Positions 59,185-64,000 of a stretch of 64,000 nt of DNA are shown here, piece by piece. The translations under genes and the position numbers were made by a program. Every line of letters starts with the position of its first letter. Position 1 is the first letter of the stretch. The notes beneath the pieces are model-generated. The model saw only the letters and a program-made list of their open reading frames with translations. It searched no databases and was not told the DNA's origin. The stretch spans positions 81,036 through 145,035 of the forward strand of contig CALXDD010000003.1 of the NCBI GenBank assembly GCA_944386985.1. Direction: 5' to 3'. Source of the stretch: an uncultured Oscillospiraceae bacterium (GTDB lineage: Bacteria > Bacillota > Clostridia > Oscillospirales > Oscillospiraceae).

Positions 59185-60964
59185 GTGGCTTTCCTCCGTA
59201 ACCCTTTTTTGCTTTATATTTCTCCTGGGCCGCCACCAGGGGGTCGCTCTCCTGCGCCCCAGACCGCGCCCGGCAGGAATCTTGGATAATGGCTATGTAG
59301 TCGGCCATGGCCTGACGGCTGTTGGCCATGGACTCGGGCTTCTGCAGAAGCCCGGTAAAGTGGTTCATCTCCTCGCGCTCCAGCTCCTGGGACAGGAGAC
59401 TGACGCCGCCCTGCTGCCCGGACTGGTGACAGCGGAGGAGGATGGAGTAGATTTTACCCAGCAGCGGCGAAGAAAATTCCTCGGGCCTCAGCTGACAGCA
59501 GCAGTCAAACAGCGTGCTGTCCCGGGTGAGCAGCCGGATGACCCCCTCCTCCGCCATGGCGGAGCGGAGGTCCGTGTACCGGCAGCCCCGCTCCTTGGGC
59601 TGAAGCTGGGCGGCAGGGTTGAGGCTGGTCCGCTCCAGCTGCCTGCGCTCCCGGCTGGCGCGCTGGCGGAAGGCTCTTTTTACCTCCAGCTCCATGGCCT
59701 CTTTGGAGATGCCGGCCCGTTCCGCCGCCCGTCCCGCGTACACCTCCCGCTCCACCGCGTTTGCAAGGGAGGCAATAACGCCGCTGATCTCCTCGGCGTA
59801 GGCCACCCGCTGGCGGTCGTCGGTGAGGTCGTATTTGGCGGCCACTGCGTCCATGCGGAACTCAATGTGGTTCTCGCTGCCTGTGAGCAGGGCCTCAAAG
59901 GCCTCCCGGCCATGGAACTTGATGAAGTCGTCCACGTCCTGCTTCACATACTGCCCGTTCTCCAGCCGCCGGGGCAGCTGTAGTACCTTCACAGAAAACT
60001 CCGAGTTGTTGAGAAGGTCAATGGCCTTCTGAGTGGCGTTTTTTCCCGCCTCGTCGTTGTCGTAGCAGAGCACCAGCTCCTTGGTGTACCGGCTGAGCAG
60101 GCGGATCTGCTCTACGGTGAGGGCGGTGCCCATGGAGGCCACCGCGTTGTCAAAGCCCGCCTGGTGGAGGGTAATTACGTCGATGTTGCCCTCGCAGAGA
60201 ATGATGTTGCCCCGCTTGCTCTTCTTGGCTAAATTCATACCGTAGAGGACCCGGCGCTTGCTGTATACCATGGTCTCCGAGGTGTTCATATACTTGGGCT
60301 CGCTCTTGTCCAGCACCCGGCCGCCGAAAGCTACCACATCGCCCCGTACGTCAATGACAGGAAACATAAGGCGGTTTCGAAACTTGTCATAAAGCCTGCC
60401 CTGCTGGTTCTGCACCACCAGGCCCGCTGCCAGCAGCTCCGCTTTGGTAAAACCCTTCTGGAGCATGGCGGTAAGGAGGCTGTCCCAGCTGTCCAGCGAC
60501 GCGCCGAGGCCGAAGTTGGTGGCGGTGCGCCGGGAGATCTTCCGGCGGTTCAGATACGCCGCCACCGCCGCCCCCTGGGGAGACTGGAGATTCTGGTAGT
60601 AGAACTGGGCGGCGGCCCGGTTCAGATCCAGAAGCCGCTGCCGCTTCTGTCCGGCCTCCCGGTCCCCGTCCTCCTCCGGCAGTTCCAGATTGGCCCGCTT
60701 GGCCAGAAAGGCTACCGCATCCCGAAAGGAGAGATTCTCCTCCTCCATGATGAAATTGATGACGCCGCCGCCCTTCTTGCAGCCGAAGCAGTAGAAGATC
60801 TGTTTGTCCGGCGAGACGGAGAAGGAGCCGGTTTTTTCATTGTGAAAGGGACACAGCCCGAAGTAGTTGTTGCCCTTTTTGGTGAGATGGACGTAAGCGG
60901 ACACCACATCCACAATGTCGCTGCGGGCGGTGAGCTCGTCCAGAAATTGCTGGGGAAACGCCAT
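59177..60964 (-). CDS. dnaG: DNA primase
   Basis: A 595-residue primase from the ATG at 60964 (AAAGGAGG before it; a start 7 codons upstream would bury that site). The zinc finger at about residues 33-60 has [11 protein letters not shown] and YCFGCKKGG, the TOPRIM domain has [14 protein letters not shown] and [15 protein letters not shown], and a C-terminal DnaB-binding domain follows. It makes RNA primers for replication. It is the first gene of the dnaG-rpoD operon. Confidence 0.96.
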   Translation of the reverse strand: MAFPQQFLDELTARSDIVDVVSAYVHLTKKGNNYFGLCPFHNEKTGSFSVSPDKQIFYCFGCKKGGGVINFIMEEENLSFRDAVAFLAKRANLELPEEDGDREAGQKRQRLLDLNRAAAQFYYQNLQSPQGAAVAAYLNRRKISRRTATNFGLGASLDSWDSLLTAMLQKGFTKAELLAAGLVVQNQQGRLYDKFRNRLMFPVIDVRGDVVAFGGRVLDKSEPKYMNTSETMVYSKRRVLYGMNLAKKSKRGNIILCEGNIDVITLHQAGFDNAVASMGTALTVEQIRLLSRYTKELVLCYDNDEAGKNATQKAIDLLNNSEFSVKVLQLPRRLENGQYVKQDVDDFIKFHGREAFEALLTGSENHIEFRMDAVAAKYDLTDDRQRVAYAEEISGVIASLANAVEREVYAGRAAERAGISKEAMELEVKRAFRQRASRERRQLERTSLNPAAQLQPKERGCRYTDLRSAMAEEGVIRLLTRDSTLFDCCCQLRPEEFSSPLLGKIYSILLRCHQSGQQGGVSLLSQELEREEMNHFTGLLQKPESMANSRQAMADYIAIIQDSCRARSGAQESDPLVAAQEKYKAKKGYGGKPHE

Positions 60965-61280
60965 GGCTGCCTCCTTTCCCGCCATTTGACAGACTGTCCC
61001 GATAAATCGGCTATTAGTATATACGCCGTGCTTTTGAAAATCCCTCTTTTTTTACAAAATAATTTTTGAATTCCCAGAAAAGGCGGAAAGACCAGAGAAG
61101 GGAAGAGGATTCCTACCTTTATATAATATAGCGTTGCCCAAATTGCATAAAGGCTTCTGGGGAGACGGGAGGAATTTTGAAGAAAACAAAGGCTTGACGG
61201 CGGAAGGGAGGTATGCTATAATCTCAACTTGCGTAGATATGTTCTGCGAATTTTGGTGCGCCAAAACGGAGGGAGTCCCT
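60965..61280. other. 316-bp divergent region between dnaG and ybxF
   Basis: It contains the strong promoter of the ribosomal operon (61194-61222). On the minus strand a TATACT (61016-61021) is a possible -10 for dnaG, without a good -35. The middle is A+T-rich and shows no gene or RNA. Confidence 0.6.
61194..61222 (+). promoter_or_regulatory. Strong promoter of the ybxF-rpsL-rpsG-fusA operon
   Basis: TTGACG (61194-61199), 17 bp, TATAAT (61217-61222), 59 bp before the ybxF start. Confidence 0.8.
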
Positions 61281-61526
61281 GTGCTGCGAGAGCTTTTGAA
61301 CCAGCCAAAGGTGGTGGGCGTCAAACAGTCCCGCAGAGCCATCCGGGAGGGGAGAGCCATTCGGGTTCTTCTGGCCGCCGACGCCGACCCAGCTTTGACC
61401 CAGCCCCTTGCGGAGCTGTGCGGTCAGCAGGGGATTGAGGCGGAGAGCGGTTTTACCATGGAGGAGCTGGGACGAGCCGCCGGCATCCAGGTGGGCGCCG
61501 CCGTAGTGGCCCTTCTGCACCAGTAA
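61281..61526 (+). CDS. ybxF: L7Ae-family ribosomal protein (YbxF-like)
   Basis: An 81-residue L7Ae/L30e fold protein starting at GTG 61281, with ACGGAGGGAG before it. It shows the family pattern [25 protein letters not shown] and ends in a VGAAVVALL strand. In Bacillus YbxF binds kink-turn RNA and the ribosome. Its place directly upstream of rpsL is conserved in Firmicutes. Confidence 0.9.
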   Translation: MLRELLNQPKVVGVKQSRRAIREGRAIRVLLAADADPALTQPLAELCGQQGIEAESGFTMEELGRAAGIQVGAAVVALLHQ

Positions 61527-61620
61527 AACTTTTGGTTTTTGCCGGGATATTTTTCTGTATCCTGTCAAAAATATAGGGAGCCAGCGCTCCCGGAAATATT
61601 CTTTCAGAAAGGAGAAAACT

Positions 61621-62037
61621 ATGCCTACTTTTAACCAGTTGGTCCGTAAGGGTAGAGATCAGGTGACCTACAAGTCCAACAGCCCTGCCATGCAGCACGG
61701 CCTGAACACCCTGAAGAACAAGGAGACCGACCTGCCTTCTCCTCAGAAGCGCGGCGTCTGCACCGCTGTTCGTACCTCCACCCCCAAGAAGCCCAACTCC
61801 GCACTGCGTAAGATCGCTCGTGTGCGTCTGACCAACGGCTATGAGGTCACCGCCTATATTCCCGGCGTGGGCCACAGCCTGCAGGAGCACTCCGTGGTGA
61901 TGATCCGCGGCGGCCGTGTGAAGGATCTGCCTGGTGTGCGTTACCACATCATCCGCGGCACTCTGGACACCCAGGGCGTCAACGGCCGCATGCAGGCCCG
62001 TTCCAAGTACGGTGCCAAGCGTCCCAAGGCCAAGTAA
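61621..62037 (+). CDS. rpsL: 30S ribosomal protein S12
   Basis: A 138-residue S12. Conserved blocks are [11 protein letters not shown] at the start, [17 protein letters not shown], and the [14 protein letters not shown] loop at the decoding centre. The two lysines linked with streptomycin response (in TPKKPNS and GRVKDLP) are wild type. AGAAAGGAG lies before the ATG. It is followed by rpsG after 149 bases. Confidence 0.97.
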   Translation: MPTFNQLVRKGRDQVTYKSNSPAMQHGLNTLKNKETDLPSPQKRGVCTAVRTSTPKKPNSALRKIARVRLTNGYEVTAYIPGVGHSLQEHSVVMIRGGRVKDLPGVRYHIIRGTLDTQGVNGRMQARSKYGAKRPKAK

Positions 62038-62186
62038 GAGAGCGTATCGATCCCCGCTTTGCCGAATAGGTTGACATAGTTTTTGTTCTATATAAAACTG
62101 TGGTTGCCTCTTTGGCAGGCAATACGCTGCGCACTGCGCAGAGAGTACCTATGAATTCATAAATTTTAATGAAGGAGGGAAGCAAA

Positions 62187-62657
62187 GTGCCCAGAAGAGG
62201 TAACGTTCCCAAGAGAGAAATTTTGCCGGATCCTATGTACAATAGCGTTCTGGTGACCAAGCTTGTCAACAGCATCATGCTGGATGGCAAGAAGGGTGTG
62301 GCACAGAAGGTCGTGTACGGCGCCTTTGACATTGTCAAGGAGAAGACCGGCAACGATCCCCTGGAGGTGTTCACCACTGCTATGGAGAACATCATGCCCA
62401 GCCTGGAGGTTAAGGCCCGCCGTGTGGGCGGCGCCACCTATCAGGTGCCTATGGATGTGCGTCCTGTTCGCCGTCAGACCCTGGGTCTGCGGTGGCTGAC
62501 CACCTATTCCCGCGCCCGCAGCGAGCGCACCATGGCTGAGCGCCTGGCCGCTGAGATCATGGACGCCGCCAACAACACCGGTTCCGCCGTGAAGAAGCGC
62601 GAGGATACCCACAAGATGGCCGAGTCCAACAAGGCGTTCGCCCATTTCCGTTGGTAA
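62187..62657 (+). CDS. rpsG: 30S ribosomal protein S7
   Basis: A 156-residue S7, the usual length, starting at GTG 62187 with AAGGAGGGA upstream. Family blocks include [30 protein letters not shown] and [15 protein letters not shown]. It organises the head of the 30S subunit and binds 16S rRNA near the exit site. The 149-bp gap from rpsL contains TTGACA (62071) but no well-placed -10. Confidence 0.97.
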   Translation: MPRRGNVPKREILPDPMYNSVLVTKLVNSIMLDGKKGVAQKVVYGAFDIVKEKTGNDPLEVFTTAMENIMPSLEVKARRVGGATYQVPMDVRPVRRQTLGLRWLTTYSRARSERTMAERLAAEIMDAANNTGSAVKKREDTHKMAESNKAFAHFRW

Positions 62658-62687
62658 CTGTCTGAATCTAAACAAGGAGAAACAACT

Positions 62688-64000
62688 ATGCCGAGAAAGG
62701 TATCTCTGGAAAACACAAGAAACATCGGCATTATGGCTCACATCGATGCAGGAAAGACCACCACAACGGAGCGAATCCTGTATTATACCGGCGTGAACTA
62801 CAAGATCGGTGAGACCCATGATGGTACCGCCACCATGGACTGGATGGAGCAGGAGCAGGAGCGTGGTATCACCATCACCTCCGCTGCTACCACCTGCTAC
62901 TGGCAGGGAACCAAGAATCAGTTCCCCCAGACCCGTCTGAACATCATCGATACCCCGGGCCACGTGGACTTCACCGTTGAGGTGGAGCGTTCCCTGCGCG
63001 TGCTGGACGGCTCTGTTACCGTTATGTGCGCCAAGGGCGGCGTGGAGCCCCAGTCCGAGACCGTCTGGCGTCAGGCCGATAACTATCACGTGCCCCGCAT
63101 GATCTACGTCAATAAGATGGATATCATGGGCGCGGATTTCTATAACGTCCTGCGCATGATCGACGAGCGTCTCAAGTGCAACGCCGTTCCCATCCAGCTG
63201 CCCATCGGTAAGGAGGCTGATTTCCGCGGCATCATCGACCTGGTCGAGATGGACGCAGACGTCTACTACGATGAGCTGGGTAAGGACATGCGTGTGGAGC
63301 CCATTCCCGATGACATGATGGAGCTGGCACAGGAGTACCGCGAAAAGCTTTTAGACGCAGTCTCCATGTTCGACGATGAGATCATGGAGATGTACCTGGA
63401 AGGCAAGGAGATCCCCACCGATAAGATCCGCAAGGCTATCCGCCAGGCTACCGTGGCCGTGGAGATGATCCCTGTGGTCTGCGGTACTTCTTACCGCAAC
63501 AAGGGCGTGCAGAAGCTGCTGGATGCTATCGTGGATTATATGCCCTCTCCTGTTGATATTCCCGCCATCAAGGGTATCAACCCCAAGACCGACGAGGAGG
63601 ACGAGCGTCCTGCCGACGACAACGCCCCCTTCTCCGCTCTGGCCTTTAAGATCGCTACCGATCCCTATGTGGGCCGCCTCAGCTTTATCCGGGTCTACTC
63701 CGGCGTGCTGAATACCGGCAGCGCCGTGCTGAACTCCACGAAGAATCAGCGCGAGCGGATTGGCCGTATCCTGCAGATGCACGCCAACCACAGAGAGGAT
63801 ATCGAGACCGTGTACAGCGGCGATATTGCCGCTGTGGTGGGTCTGAAGAACACCACCACCGGCGATACTCTGTGCGATCAGAACCATCCGATTATTCTGG
63901 AGTCCATGGAGTTCCCCGAGCCCGTGATCCGCGTGGCCATCGAGCCCAAGACCAAGGCCGGCCAGGAGAAGATGGGCATTGCCCTGATGAAGCTGGCCGA
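62688..64000 (+). CDS. fusA: Elongation factor G, 5' part
   Basis: The first 437 codons of EF-G; the gene runs off the window end. The start codon follows ACAAGGAGA. GTPase motifs are [18 protein letters not shown] (about residues 13-30), [16 protein letters not shown] (switch), DTPGHVDF and VNKMD. Domain II begins near residue 300. It drives ribosomal translocation. Identity is certain although the C-terminal 260 residues are missing. Confidence 0.97.
   Translation, partial: MPRKVSLENTRNIGIMAHIDAGKTTTTERILYYTGVNYKIGETHDGTATMDWMEQEQERGITITSAATTCYWQGTKNQFPQTRLNIIDTPGHVDFTVEVERSLRVLDGSVTVMCAKGGVEPQSETVWRQADNYHVPRMIYVNKMDIMGADFYNVLRMIDERLKCNAVPIQLPIGKEADFRGIIDLVEMDADVYYDELGKDMRVEPIPDDMMELAQEYREKLLDAVSMFDDEIMEMYLEGKEIPTDKIRKAIRQATVAVEMIPVVCGTSYRNKGVQKLLDAIVDYMPSPVDIPAIKGINPKTDEEDERPADDNAPFSALAFKIATDPYVGRLSFIRVYSGVLNTGSAVLNSTKNQRERIGRILQMHANHREDIETVYSGDIAAVVGLKNTTTGDTLCDQNHPIILESMEFPEPVIRVAIEPKTKAGQEKMGIALMKLA

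Noticed and set aside
62071-62096. TTGACA and TATAAA between rpsL and rpsG as a promoter
   Set aside because: The spacing is only 14 bp, too short for sigma-A, and the genes form a well-known operon.

Overview
The window is about 60% G+C chromosomal DNA from an endospore-forming, low-outer-membrane Firmicute. Gene content (spo0A, spoIVB, gerQ-cwlJ, ytvI), gene order and codon use resemble the Oscillospiraceae (Flavonifractor / Lawsonibacter / Oscillibacter-like gut Clostridia). That genus-level placement is inference, because no search could be run. I see no phage, insertion sequence, CRISPR array, rRNA or complete tRNA.

Layout. 1-6.9 kb: a TetR regulator and a CooC/MinD-like ATPase, divergent from a SAM methyltransferase and a five-gene nickel/peptide-type ABC importer. 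7-13.6 kb: a leaderless ParB-like + BMP-domain protein, a phosphoesterase and YbjQ, then the conserved pair spoIVB-spo0A and a cwlJ-gerQ germination operon. 14.2-19.2 kb: a complete VanG-type operon (vanR, vanS, vanG, vanXY, vanT) on the minus strand, with a racemase that lacks the usual membrane domain. 19.2-32.2 kb: an ArsR regulator, a PhoP/PhoR-like pair with an aldo/keto reductase, an SLH-GH18 protein, a sugar kinase, a split ThrE exporter, two CobW-family GTPases (one with a His/Cys-rich tandem repeat), and a sigma factor with a putative membrane-bound partner. 32.2-38.2 kb: a dlt-like operon (adenylation enzyme, GNAT, carrier protein, MBOAT, and an SGNH-polysaccharide deacetylase fusion). 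38.4-45.8 kb: a frameshifted TetR gene, glgB, adenine deaminase, a G5/3D-domain protein and YtvI. 45.8-54.7 kb: PheB-like ACT protein, hom, lysC, lgt, an M16 peptidase pair, ireB and pyk. 54.8-57.5 kb: a phosphatidylethanolamine operon (TVP38-like, pssA, psd, PAP2). 57.8-64 kb: dnaG-rpoD, then ybxF-rpsL-rpsG-fusA, with fusA cut by the window edge.

Most notable: Spo0A, identified by synteny with spoIVB and by an intact DNA-binding domain, has Glu where the phosphoacceptor Asp belongs and has lost one of the acidic metal-binding residues. Exact 0A-box matches nevertheless remain upstream of spo0A itself and of two other genes. This suggests a Spo0A that works without canonical phosphorylation. 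Other leads are the SGNH-deacetylase fusion in the dlt-like operon, the ParB-BMP protein, the racemase-only VanT, and the methyltransferase/CooC-like/ABC importer grouping.
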